NCBI GenBank assembly: GCA_038749595.1
Contig: JBCDHW010000011.1
Span: 29,955-93,954 of the forward strand
Length of the DNA: 64,000 nucleotides
Source of the DNA: Parvularcula sp038749595
GTDB taxonomy: Bacteria > Pseudomonadota > Alphaproteobacteria > Caulobacterales > Parvularculaceae
Reading direction: 5' to 3'
Positions 50,980 to 59,393 of this stretch are shown here, piece after piece. Position 1 is the stretch's first letter. Each line of letters begins with the position of its first letter. Under the pieces are notes generated by a model that saw only the letters and a list, made by a program, of their open reading frames with translations, searched no databases and was not told where the DNA came from. The translations under genes and the position numbers were made by a program.

Positions 50980-52458
50980 TTAATTATCGTCCGTATAGCT
51001 CGCAGCCGCACGAGCGCGCGCATCGTCGCGCATTTGGTCCAACGCCGCGCGGTCGTAATAGACCCCGCTGGCGATCACGGCTTCCGGATTTTGCAGCACC
51101 GAAAGATCCGCTTCAGGATCACCGCCGACTAGGATCAGGTCGGCACGAAGCCCTTTCGCCACCTGCCCGAAGGTTTCCTCCTGCCCAAGAAACTGCGCAG
51201 CCTCGCGCGTCGCGAGCGACAGGATCGCCTCGTTGGGAAGGCCTGCCTCGCTAAACGTTTCAATTTCTCCGTGTAGGGAGAAGCCTGCAACAACGAAAGG
51301 GTTTGGTGTGTCCGTTCCAATCAGCAACGGTGCATTGGCGTCGTAAAGCGCCTTCACGAACGCCAGCTGTTTCTCTTTCGCAGCGGCAATCAATTCCGTC
51401 GTCGCTGTTGCCTGGGTCCGCTCGGCGCTTTGCATCCACCATTCCTTCAGCCCCTGCGGCACGAACTGCCCACGCTCAGAGGCAAAGTACGCATCCGGAT
51501 CAAGCGCTGCAGCGTAGCGGTTGATGGTCACCTCAAACGTCACCGAGTTTGCGACACCCGCCTCCGCGAAACTCTTGGCCAGCGCAGCCATTTTGCTGTT
51601 ATCCGCGGCTGCCCATGTTTCGAGGTAATTGTAATCGTCAGGTTGCGCATAATCGTCAGGGACAAGAAGGTCTTGAACGTTATTCAGGTGTTCAAGGCTA
51701 TCCACTCCCAGGGCGATCACCTCGTCGACGGTCATGTCGAGCGGCGTATGCGCGTACACCTGCATATCGGCAGCTTTCGCCTCTTCAACGGCGGCGACGA
51801 AAATCTCTTCGGTCAGTTTTTCGTACAGCTTCACCGCGGTGAAGCCAGCGGCCTTCTGTGCACGGACGGCACCGCGCGCCATCTCCGGGCTGGTGACGAC
51901 CAGGCTGCCCTCGCCCCAAATCGGCTCTGGCCCGTCCATAAGGGGCCCTGGGGTGTAAACTCGCGGGCCAGGATAGTTTTGATACTTGGCCCCTTCGTCC
52001 AAACGCACAGTTTGATTGGTGCCCCAGAGGTTCCGGACGGTTGTGATCCCGTTGATGAGATAAAGAGGACCTTCCTCCTGGCTAAAGTGGTGCACGTGCA
52101 TGTCCACCAGGCCGGGCATCAGAACCAATCCGTCCGCGTCGATCACCCTGGCATCGTCAGGCGCCTTCAGCCTTGATCCGACCGCGACGATGATCCCGTC
52201 ATCAATGAGAACGCGCCCCCGCCCCGCTGGAGTGCCGTCCATCGCCAGGATGTCGGCGCCCTTGATGAAAATCGGCTGGTCTCCGGAAGCCGGGTCCTCT
52301 GCAACCGCAATAGGCGCTGCCGTTTCGTTGGTGTCAGGCGTTGCCGCAACGACGGTCGCGACCTCATCGTCGCTCTTACCAAGTAGAATCTCAAAATCAG
52401 AGCAAGCACTTAGCGTAAGAGCGCTCGTCCCAATTAAGGCCAGCAATGCGCGTTTCAT
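50980..52458 (-). CDS. Lipoprotein amidohydrolase
   Basis: 492 residues. A lipobox LSAC near residue 18 follows a short hydrophobic start. Amidohydrolase motifs: VLMPGLVDMHVHHF (HxH metal ligands), a later His in YAHTPLDM and SLEHL, and the Asp in LIGTDTPNPFV. The family (imidazolonepropionase-like, periplasmic) includes dipeptidases and metallo-dependent hydrolases; substrate unknown. ATG at 52458; TTG at 52464 is less likely. Convergent with the mscS gene. Confidence 0.9.
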   Translation of the reverse strand: MKRALLALIGTSALTLSACSDFEILLGKSDDEVATVVAATPDTNETAAPIAVAEDPASGDQPIFIKGADILAMDGTPAGRGRVLIDDGIIVAVGSRLKAPDDARVIDADGLVLMPGLVDMHVHHFSQEEGPLYLINGITTVRNLWGTNQTVRLDEGAKYQNYPGPRVYTPGPLMDGPEPIWGEGSLVVTSPEMARGAVRAQKAAGFTAVKLYEKLTEEIFVAAVEEAKAADMQVYAHTPLDMTVDEVIALGVDSLEHLNNVQDLLVPDDYAQPDDYNYLETWAAADNSKMAALAKSFAEAGVANSVTFEVTINRYAAALDPDAYFASERGQFVPQGLKEWWMQSAERTQATATTELIAAAKEKQLAFVKALYDANAPLLIGTDTPNPFVVAGFSLHGEIETFSEAGLPNEAILSLATREAAQFLGQEETFGQVAKGLRADLILVGGDPEADLSVLQNPEAVIASGVYYDRAALDQMRDDARARAAASYTDDN

Positions 52459-52554
52459 CGGCAACGTCCTCCACCCTCGGGAAGAAGTGTAGGCAATCGC
52501 GGGAACGTGACAAGTTACCAGGTCAGGGCGGGCAAATGGCTTCGCTAGGCCGCC

Positions 52555-53637
52555 TTATAGTGTCATCGAGCGCTTGCCCGTTCTGTACACGTAGTTAATC
52601 ACCTCAGCGACGGCCTTGAAGAACTGTGCGGGGATCGGCTGGCCTTCTTCAAGACCAGCATGGAGCACGCGGGCGAGGGGCGGGTTCTCGATGACGGGGA
52701 CGTTGTGCTGCTCCGCCACTTCGCGCATTTTCAAAGCGATCAGATTACGTCCTTTTGCCAGACAAACCGGCGCGTCGCTCTCGGCGGGGACATAGCGCAA
52801 CGCAACGGCGTAGTGGGTCGGGTTCATGATTAGAACCGTCGCGTTGGGGACCTCTTGCAAGGTCGCTTTACGCGCCTGGCTGCGCCGGATTTCCGCCAGA
52901 CGTTGTTTGATCTGCGGGTCACCCTCAGTCTGCTTGAACTCGTCCTTGACCTCTTGCTTGGTCATCCGTTGCTTCTTGCGCCAATCCATCCGTTTCCAGA
53001 TGACATCAATAACGGTCACGAGGATCATGGTGATCAGCACGGCTGACAGCAGGCGAATGACCATCCCTTGCATGCGCTCGGGGACCGCGTTCAGGTCATA
53101 GCTCGCCATCGCGGTGAAGTTGTCGAGTTCGTCGACGGTAAACCACACCACGACTGCGGTCACGACGGCGACTTTCACCAAGTTCTTCGCCAGCTCCACG
53201 AGGCTGTCTTGGCTGAAAATGCGCTTCAGCCCTTTGATTGGGTTGAGACGCTCCGCCTTCGGCTTAATTCGATCGGTCGCGAAAATGAGGGCGTCTTGCC
53301 CGAACGCCGCCAGCAGAGCTGCCCCGGCAAACGCCAGGAAAAGCGGCGACATTGCCGCAAAGATCTTCATGAACAGCGAGCCGAGCGCTGCCACGACATC
53401 GTACTGGCTCGTATCGACCGGAATGTCGTGGGCCGTTGCGACAAACGGTGAGGCCGCTGCCGAAATCGTCCGTACAAGGGGCTGTGCTGCAAAGGTCAGG
53501 AGCAAGATCGACGCAAGCATCGACGCCAACGTCCCCACTTCCCGAGAGACCGGAACGTCGCCTTTCTTGCGGGCGTCCGCGATCTTCTTCGGGGAGGGTT
53601 CTTCTGTCTTCTGACTTTCGTCTGGCTGCTCGCTCAC
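52555..53637 (-). CDS. flhB: Flagellar export switch protein FlhB
   Basis: 360 residues, normal length. A basic N-terminus (KTEEPSPKKIADARKKGDVPVSRE in parts), four membrane segments, a Lys/Arg-rich linker and the autocleavage site NPTH at residues 272-275 in VLIMNPTHYAVALRY. Switches export specificity with FliK. Last gene of the flhA-formyltransferase-fliR-flhB run, 10 bp after fliR. Confidence 0.96.
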   Translation of the reverse strand: MSEQPDESQKTEEPSPKKIADARKKGDVPVSREVGTLASMLASILLLTFAAQPLVRTISAAASPFVATAHDIPVDTSQYDVVAALGSLFMKIFAAMSPLFLAFAGAALLAAFGQDALIFATDRIKPKAERLNPIKGLKRIFSQDSLVELAKNLVKVAVVTAVVVWFTVDELDNFTAMASYDLNAVPERMQGMVIRLLSAVLITMILVTVIDVIWKRMDWRKKQRMTKQEVKDEFKQTEGDPQIKQRLAEIRRSQARKATLQEVPNATVLIMNPTHYAVALRYVPAESDAPVCLAKGRNLIALKMREVAEQHNVPVIENPPLARVLHAGLEEGQPIPAQFFKAVAEVINYVYRTGKRSMTL

Positions 53638-53647
53638 GGCCCCTCCG

Positions 53648-54412
53648 TCACAAGAAAGGCGCGGTCAGCCACGCGCTAAAAGCCGCGCGGAACGCGGCGA
53701 GCACGGGGCCTATCGCATAGGCGAGAACATAGATGCCACCTAAAATGGAGATCGGCATCGCGACGAAATAGAGGGGCAGGCTGGCTAGCATCCGGTTGAT
53801 CAGGCCGACGCCCAAGTTAAAAATGACCGACAACAGAATAAATGGCGCAGCCATCTGGATGCCGAGAGCGAACACGCCAGCGAAGACTTTGACCATCGCG
53901 TTTGCGGCGTCACCCATGTTCGGGAAGCCGCCGAGTGGGATCACGAAATAGCTGACCGCCATCGCGTCGATCATCAGGTAATGAAGCCCACTGACGAAGA
54001 TGAAGAGGATTGCTCCGACGACGAACCACGCGCCAAGGATCGAGCTGGCCTCCATGAGCTGCGCGCCGCTTGCAAAGATGTTGGAAAGCGACGTCAGTTG
54101 GGAAGTGAGCTGGCCCGCAATCTGCGGCGCGGCTAGGAACAGCCGCATCGCACCGCCAAAAATCAACCCAGCGATAATCTCAGCGAGCATGGCATAGAGA
54201 ACGTCAGAAAAGCCATCCAGCGGCGGCATAATCGACCGTACCGTGATCGATATGACGACGGTCAATGCGAATGCGATCCCGAGCCGAATTTGCGGCGTGA
54301 CGTAGCTCTCGCCAATGCCGGGCATCAGCATACAGATCGTCCCGATCCGCGCAAACGTCAGCAGCAGGACGGTAGCGAGGTCCGAGGCACCGCTGAGCGG
54401 GATCTCAACCAT
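53648..54412 (-). CDS. fliR: Flagellar export apparatus protein FliR
   Basis: 254 residues with six predicted membrane segments. Family features: LLLTFARIGTICMLMPGIGE near the start, IRLGIAFALTVVISI and the GLIFGGAMRLFLAAPQIAGQLTSQ region. The ATG at 54412 lies 1 base after the stop of the formyltransferase gene, so they are coupled. Confidence 0.93.
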   Translation of the reverse strand: MVEIPLSGASDLATVLLLTFARIGTICMLMPGIGESYVTPQIRLGIAFALTVVISITVRSIMPPLDGFSDVLYAMLAEIIAGLIFGGAMRLFLAAPQIAGQLTSQLTSLSNIFASGAQLMEASSILGAWFVVGAILFIFVSGLHYLMIDAMAVSYFVIPLGGFPNMGDAANAMVKVFAGVFALGIQMAAPFILLSVIFNLGVGLINRMLASLPLYFVAMPISILGGIYVLAYAIGPVLAAFRAAFSAWLTAPFL

Positions 54413-54413
54413 G

Positions 54414-55052
54414 CTACGCTCGCGCCCTCTGGTGTTTCTCAAAGTGCGGACCGCAGGCGCGCACCAATCGTTCTCGATCGCCCTCCAGCAAGTAGTCAGC
54501 AGAGGTGAGCAAGGCCTTAAGCTTCGCACGCGTACATTGCCGCTTCGCCCAACGCTCGCGTTGATGAGGGAGCGGGGCGTCGGATGCCACGGCGTGCCGG
54601 ATAATCATATCGACCACAGCAACGGCGCGGGCATAAACCTCATTACCGAAACTGATAAGCTCAGCGTCCCGAGGCAGCGCGAAGCGATCGACGAGGACGA
54701 TTGGTCCGTCATCAATCCGCGCGGTCATTTCGTGTGCTGTCACACCAAACGTCGGCGATTGCTCAAAGATCGCGAAACTCAAACCATGCGCACCCGGATA
54801 ATCAGGGCTCCCCGGATGAACGTTGTAAGGCGTTGGCCCGAGCCGGTTGAGGATATCCTCCGAGACGATCACGTCGGTCAGAAAGCTGATAAGGCGGGTC
54901 TTTTCAGTGTTGTAGCGCGTCGCAAAGTCGAGGCTTGATGCGCTTGCGACCCACTGCGTTTCGACCTCAGGCGCGAGCGCAGAGACGTGTTGGCGGAAGG
55001 CGTCGCCCTCCGCTTCGCCGCAGAGAAAAATGATGCGGCGCGGCGCGGTCAC
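54414..55052 (-). CDS. Formyltransferase-fold protein within the flagellar export operon
   Basis: 212 residues. The formyl-transfer catalytic set is visible: Asn77-x-His79 in YNVHPGSPDYPGAHG and Asp114 in ARIDDGPIV, at the spacing known in methionyl-tRNA formyltransferase. It lacks the tRNA-binding C-terminal domain and is too short for that enzyme, so a small-molecule or sugar-nucleotide N-formyltransferase is likely. GTG start overlaps the flhA stop; its stop lies 1 base before fliR. Such tight coupling suggests a flagellar role, perhaps in glycan formylation, but that is inference. Confidence 0.75.
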   Translation of the reverse strand: MTAPRRIIFLCGEAEGDAFRQHVSALAPEVETQWVASASSLDFATRYNTEKTRLISFLTDVIVSEDILNRLGPTPYNVHPGSPDYPGAHGLSFAIFEQSPTFGVTAHEMTARIDDGPIVLVDRFALPRDAELISFGNEVYARAVAVVDMIIRHAVASDAPLPHQRERWAKRQCTRAKLKALLTSADYLLEGDRERLVRACGPHFEKHQRARA

Positions 55053-57115
55053 GCGATTTGATCCACCGTTTTGATCGCCACGGAGCTGTGCAGCTCGTTA
55101 TGCGAAATGATGGGAAGATGCGGCGCTGCACGTTCCAGCAGTGAACGGACGAAAGGACGCGCTTCGGCCGAGCACAGAACAACGGGCGGTGTGTCTTCGT
55201 CCTTGTACTTCTGAACAACGTTGCGGGCGGCGGTGATGAACTCTTGAACCTGCGCGGGCGGCATCGCAAAGACTCGCTCTCCGCCCGGATCGCCTTGTAG
55301 GCTTTCGGAGAACGATCGCTCCCACCGGCCCGCCATCGCGATGACCGCGACAAACCCGTCGGCACCCTGAACAGCCGTTGAAATCTGTTTCGACAACCGC
55401 TGGCGAACATGCTCGATGATCGCGTTAGGGCTGCGGGTCCACCCGGTCGCTTCTGCGACGCCTTCAAGGATCGAGGGCAGGTTTCGGATCGAGACCCGTT
55501 CCGCAAGCAAGCCCTGCAAGACGCGCTGCAAGCCCACCTGGCTGAGCTGCCCCGGCACAATGTCCGCATGCAGCTTCCGATATTCCGGCTCAAGAGTATC
55601 GATCAACTTCTGCATCGCGGAGTAGGTCAGCAGGCTCGGCAAGTGATCTTTGATCGTTTCCGACAAGTGGGTGATCAGTACGCTGTCGGCGCTGACGACC
55701 GTATAGCCGCGCCCTTCTGCTTCCTCGGCTTGGCTGTCGGCGACCCATCGCGCGGGCATGTCGAAGCTCGGATCGCGGGTCGGTTCGCCCGGCAAATCGA
55801 CGTCGCCGCCTGCTGGGTCGATGGCCATCACGCAGCCAGGGCGGACGGTCCCTTTCGCCACTTCCACGTCCTGGATCGACACGCGATACTCATCAGGCGG
55901 AACATAAAGGTTGTCTTTGATCCGAACGGGCGGCAGCAGGAAACCAAATTCGGAAGCAAAACGACGCCTAAGAGACTTGACCTTCGCCGGTAGGCCGCGC
56001 TCCGGATTCGAAATCATCGTCAGCAGCCGTGAACCGACCTCGAGCTGCAGATCCTCGATCTTGAGGCTTTCCTCAGCCGGAATTTCCCGCGGCGCGACCG
56101 TCGTTTCCTGCTGAGCCGCAACCTTCGCGGCTTCTTTTTTCTTCTGTGTCGGGATTAAGACTCCCGCTACCGCGACGAAGGCGGCCATCCCCACGAAGGG
56201 CAGAAATGGTAGTCCGGGTACGAACCCCATGACCACCATCATGCCCGCAACCATCAACAGCGCCTTGGGATACTCACCCAGCTGCGCAAGGACAGCTTTG
56301 TCTGCCGAACCAACGTTGCGGCCCTTCGTGACGAGGAGACCGGCCGCGAGAGAGATGACAAGCGCCGGGATCTGCGAAGCGAGGCCGTCGCCAATCGTCA
56401 GTGTCGTGTACGAACTTGCGGCATCGCCCATGGTGATACCCATCTGGGCAACACCAACAATCATCCCGCCGATAATATTGATGAAGACGATGATCATCCC
56501 GGCCATGGCATCGCCGCGGACAAACTTCGACGCACCGTCCATGGAGCCGAAGAATGCACTCTCGTCTTCAAGGTTTTTCCGCCGGTCGCGCGCCTCTTTT
56601 TCGTCGATCAAGCCGGCCGAAAGGTCCGCGTCGATGGCCATCTGCTTGCCGGGGATCGCATCGAGGGTGAACCGTGCGCCAACTTCTGCGATCCGCGTCG
56701 CACCCTTGGTGATGACAATGAAGTTGATGATCACCAGAATCGCAAAAACGATCAGACCAATGACGTAGTTACCGCCAACCATCAGCTGACTGAAGCCGTA
56801 AATAACCCCGCCTGCAGCGTCTGTCCCAGTGTGCCCCTCGGCAAGAATCAGGCGTGTCGAAGCGATATTGAGCGCTAATCTGAGGATCGTCGCGATCAGC
56901 AGGACCGTCGGGAAGCTGCTGAAATCAAGCGGTTTTTCGATCCACAGCGCAACCATCAGAATAAGGATCGAGAACGCCAACGAGAACGTCAGTCCAAGGT
57001 CCAATGCCCAGGCCGGAAGGGGAACAAAGAGGACAACCAAGATCCCCAAAACGCCTATCGCGAAGACGACATCGCGGTTCGTATCATTGCCAAGCAGGCG
57101 TAGCGCTGCGTCCAC
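55049..57115 (-). CDS. flhA: Flagellar export gate protein FlhA
   Basis: 688 residues, full length. N-terminal membrane domain with eight segments and the FHIPEP region (GGVIYGFSQLMVGGNYVIGL, GARFTLDAIPGKQMAIDADL, EKEARDRRKNLEDESAFFGSMDG). The C-terminal cytoplasmic domain that docks export cargo follows (LQLEVGSRLL, MAIDPAGG, TYSAMQKLIDTLEPEYRKL). First gene of an overlapping operon with the formyltransferase, fliR and flhB. Confidence 0.97.
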   Translation of the reverse strand: MDAALRLLGNDTNRDVVFAIGVLGILVVLFVPLPAWALDLGLTFSLAFSILILMVALWIEKPLDFSSFPTVLLIATILRLALNIASTRLILAEGHTGTDAAGGVIYGFSQLMVGGNYVIGLIVFAILVIINFIVITKGATRIAEVGARFTLDAIPGKQMAIDADLSAGLIDEKEARDRRKNLEDESAFFGSMDGASKFVRGDAMAGMIIVFINIIGGMIVGVAQMGITMGDAASSYTTLTIGDGLASQIPALVISLAAGLLVTKGRNVGSADKAVLAQLGEYPKALLMVAGMMVVMGFVPGLPFLPFVGMAAFVAVAGVLIPTQKKKEAAKVAAQQETTVAPREIPAEESLKIEDLQLEVGSRLLTMISNPERGLPAKVKSLRRRFASEFGFLLPPVRIKDNLYVPPDEYRVSIQDVEVAKGTVRPGCVMAIDPAGGDVDLPGEPTRDPSFDMPARWVADSQAEEAEGRGYTVVSADSVLITHLSETIKDHLPSLLTYSAMQKLIDTLEPEYRKLHADIVPGQLSQVGLQRVLQGLLAERVSIRNLPSILEGVAEATGWTRSPNAIIEHVRQRLSKQISTAVQGADGFVAVIAMAGRWERSFSESLQGDPGGERVFAMPPAQVQEFITAARNVVQKYKDEDTPPVVLCSAEARPFVRSLLERAAPHLPIISHNELHSSVAIKTVDQIA

Positions 57116-57217
57116 GTTAATCGTTCCTCACGCGCATGGGGCTGGCTTCTGCCTCGCCCAACAGTTTGATGCTCTCAACGTTGGTTAAAGCGCGGCTTGA
57201 TTAATGAGGCTTTACTC

Positions 57218-57520
57218 TCAGTTTCTGCGAGCCTCGTGAAGCACATCAAGCGACTGACGCAGTGAAGATCCTCCGGACGTCCCCCGAATGAATTCGTGCG
57301 AGCTCTGAACCTCCGTCTCATCGTCCCAGTAAAGACGATTGGTTTCGAGTTTGGCGAAGCTCTCAAGCGACTGCGCAAACGCCTCTAATCGGGAAGGAGG
57401 CGTACGGATGGTGAAATCCGTGAGCTGATACTCAGTGATTTCGGGTAGCGCAAAGCCGCGATTGTTCATCCGAAAGCGGAGGCCGACATCGTCGTAGGGA
57501 AGAAATGGCGGAGAGTGCAT
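57218..57520 (-). CDS. Hypothetical protein, possibly the 3' part of a broken gene
   Basis: 100 residues from an ATG with GGAAG upstream. Composition is natural (YDDVGLRFRMNNRGFALPEI, YQLTDFTIRTPPSRLEAF) but no family is recognised. The frame stays open 29 codons further upstream, also protein-like (RFAHYFLIEVIGRKC), to a TAG at 57608-57610. The real start may therefore lie beyond that stop. It lies between flhA and fliQ. Confidence 0.45.
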   Translation of the reverse strand: MHSPPFLPYDDVGLRFRMNNRGFALPEITEYQLTDFTIRTPPSRLEAFAQSLESFAKLETNRLYWDDETEVQSSHEFIRGTSGGSSLRQSLDVLHEARRN

Positions 57521-57875
57521 ACACTTCCGACCGATGACCTCGATCAGAAAATAGTGCGCAAAGCGAACCCCGGGCGTTTCTGAACCATGCTCTAAGGCCC
57601 TGATTCTCTAAGTGTCTTCGTAACACGCTGTCTTGATTTTCCCAGCGATCTCAACGAGCGCGCAGGGGGATGTGTAGAACGTTTGACAACCCATGGCGTA
57701 GTTGTTGCCAGCAAGAAAGACGATGTGGAGACAGTGCGGTTCTTCATAAAGAAACCGCGTCAGCTGAATAAAGCTCAAAATAAGGACGACGTCGAACCGT
57801 CGTTAAGCAGCATCGCTGGCGTTGTTCTCTGGCGCTCGGTGTGTCAACCGGCGCTCTTTCAGCGCCGTTCGGCGA
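57521..57875 (-). other. Remnant or gap between the flhA-side unknown gene and fliQ
   Basis: In the frame of the 57218-57520 gene, bases 57611-57802 are open and read like protein (RFLYEEPHCLHIVFLAGNNY, then ALVEIAGKIKTACYEDT) with an ATG at 57694 and a TTG at 57778. A TAG at 57608-57610 separates this from the downstream part. A nonsense-inactivated gene is possible. A perfect inverted repeat (57849-57867) follows the fliQ stop without a T-run. A plus-strand frame here (57683-57973) seems accidental. Confidence 0.4.
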
Positions 57876-58142
57876 TCAGCCACCGCGGACGATTTTATCG
57901 CCAACGAGTGCGGCGTACTTGGAAATCTGCTGAAAACTCATCGGTAGGCAGAGCACAATCGTCAAAAAGATAGCGGCAAACTTCGGCACAAAAGTGAGCG
58001 TCATTTCTTGCACCTGAGTCAGCGCCTGAAAAAGTGCAATGCTCAAACCCGTCAGTGTACCAGCTATCAGCGGCGGACCACAGATCACCATCGCCGTGAT
58101 AAACCCTTCACGGATGATCTGGATGACGTCCGCCTCGCTCAT
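57876..58142 (-). CDS. fliQ: Flagellar export apparatus protein FliQ
   Basis: 88 residues with two membrane helices and the usual GFITAMVICGPPLIAGTLTGLSIALFQA (in parts) and QEMTLTFVPK pattern. ATG directly follows the fliE stop (TAAATG), so the genes are coupled. Confidence 0.95.
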   Translation of the reverse strand: MSEADVIQIIREGFITAMVICGPPLIAGTLTGLSIALFQALTQVQEMTLTFVPKFAAIFLTIVLCLPMSFQQISKYAALVGDKIVRGG

Positions 58143-58454
58143 TTAAATCGGCATCCGCATTATTTCCTGATACGCATCAATGGCTTTGTTCCGTATCGCA
58201 AGTGCAGTTTCCACCGCGAGCTCAGCCTTGACCGTCGCTTCAACCACCTCTTGCAGGGACGCGTCGCCGTGCATCGCTGACATGGTCATTTGCTCCGAGG
58301 CTTGAACAGTTTCGATCTGCTTCATCGCGGTTGCCTTCAACGTATCCCCAAAACTCACCGTCGGCGTGTCTTGAGTAAAAGCCGTCTGTGCAGGATCCAT
58401 ACGGACCTTCTGCCCAGCCGTTGACGCTGCGATAGCGGTAAGAGCCTCAATCAT
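58143..58454 (-). CDS. fliE: Flagellar hook-basal body protein FliE
   Basis: 103 residues, joins the MS ring to the rod. C-terminal helices VVEATVKAELAVETALAIRNKAIDAYQEIMRMPI match the family closely; the N-terminal Ala/Thr-rich part is typical. Downstream of flgC by 14 bp and directly upstream of fliQ. Confidence 0.94.
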   Translation of the reverse strand: MIEALTAIAASTAGQKVRMDPAQTAFTQDTPTVSFGDTLKATAMKQIETVQASEQMTMSAMHGDASLQEVVEATVKAELAVETALAIRNKAIDAYQEIMRMPI

Positions 58455-58468
58455 TCGTTAACGCCCCT

Positions 58469-58882
58469 TTACCCTTCGAGCAACGCGATGGTGGACATCG
58501 CCATGCCGCGCGCTTGTTCGATCATGTTCAAGTTTGCGTCGTAGGACCGCGTCGCTTCCCGCATGTCCGTCATTTCCATGAGCGGATTGACGTTTGGCAC
58601 CTTCACGTAACCCTTAGCATCAGCCGCCGGATGACTGGGGTCGTAACTCAGCGAAAAATCGCCGGGATCAACGCCGATCTTCTTGATACCGACGACATCC
58701 GCCCCGAGGACTTTGTCGAATTCCGATTGAAAAACAATAGTTTTCCGACGATACGGATCCGCGCCTGGCGCTGAGCCAAGCGAGTTGGCGTTTGCGATGT
58801 TCTCCGAAACCATGCGCACACGAACCGACTGAGCCTGAAGGCCAGACGATGCAATTTTCATTGTTGCTGCAATTGCGTCCAT
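58469..58882 (-). CDS. flgC: Flagellar basal-body rod protein FlgC
   Basis: 137 residues. N-terminal rod motif IASSGLQAQSVRVRMVSENIANANS and the C-terminal ANLNMIEQARGMAMSTIALLEG are clear. Proximal rod subunit; 11 bp after flgB. Confidence 0.96.
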   Translation of the reverse strand: MDAIAATMKIASSGLQAQSVRVRMVSENIANANSLGSAPGADPYRRKTIVFQSEFDKVLGADVVGIKKIGVDPGDFSLSYDPSHPAADAKGYVKVPNVNPLMEMTDMREATRSYDANLNMIEQARGMAMSTIALLEG

Positions 58883-58893
58883 TAGTCGATCCC

Positions 58894-59286
58894 TTAGGTC
58901 CGTGTACTCAGCGTCGCTTTGAGCATCGTCACATGCTTTTTCATCAGCTGCGCAGCAAGCTCATACTCGCGCTGATTATCTGCAGCGTCGATCATCTCTT
59001 CTTCGAGGGTCACTTGGTTCCCGGACGGAGCAACTTCCCACCCTTCGTGGTGCGTATCCTCACGAAAATCCGTGTTGCCCAGGTTGGCGACCATGTGCCG
59101 TCCATGGGTGGCCAGCATCCCCGCTGGGCGCACAGTCTTCAGCGCTTCTGAAAAAGGCTTCAAATCCTTCGCCTCGTAGCCGGGCGTATCGGCATGGGCG
59201 ACGTTTTGAGCAATCAGCGACTGGCGTACACCGATGTACTCCATCTTCTGGCTGACTGTCTGAAAGAGGCTGATGCCGTCGATCAT
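58894..59286 (-). CDS. flgB: Flagellar basal-body rod protein FlgB
   Basis: 130 residues, proximal rod. N-terminal pattern SQKMEYIGVRQSLIAQNVAHADTPGYEAKDLKPF and C-terminal EEEMIDAADNQREYELAAQLMKKHVTMLKATL (each in parts). First gene of flgB-flgC-fliE-fliQ, divergent from fliI with 107 bp between starts, which must hold both promoters. Confidence 0.96.
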   Translation of the reverse strand: MIDGISLFQTVSQKMEYIGVRQSLIAQNVAHADTPGYEAKDLKPFSEALKTVRPAGMLATHGRHMVANLGNTDFREDTHHEGWEVAPSGNQVTLEEEMIDAADNQREYELAAQLMKKHVTMLKATLSTRT

Positions 59287-59393
59287 AAGGCGGGTTTACT
59301 CCTCACACGTCGTTGCGTTCCACCAGCGATGCCTTAAACCTGCATAAAAGATTTCCTCGCCAGGTTGACGGCGCCCTTCAGAAGGAGAGCGAT

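Noticed and set aside
57683..57973. Plus-strand frame of 96 codons between flhA and fliQ
   Set aside because: Composition is Lys/Arg/Ser-rich at random, it runs into the 3' end of fliQ on the other strand, and the minus-strand frames there look more like protein.
59287..59393. Sigma-54 promoter between flgB and fliI
   Set aside because: No TGGCAC-N5-TTGC-like sequence could be found on either strand; the flagellar promoters are left unassigned.
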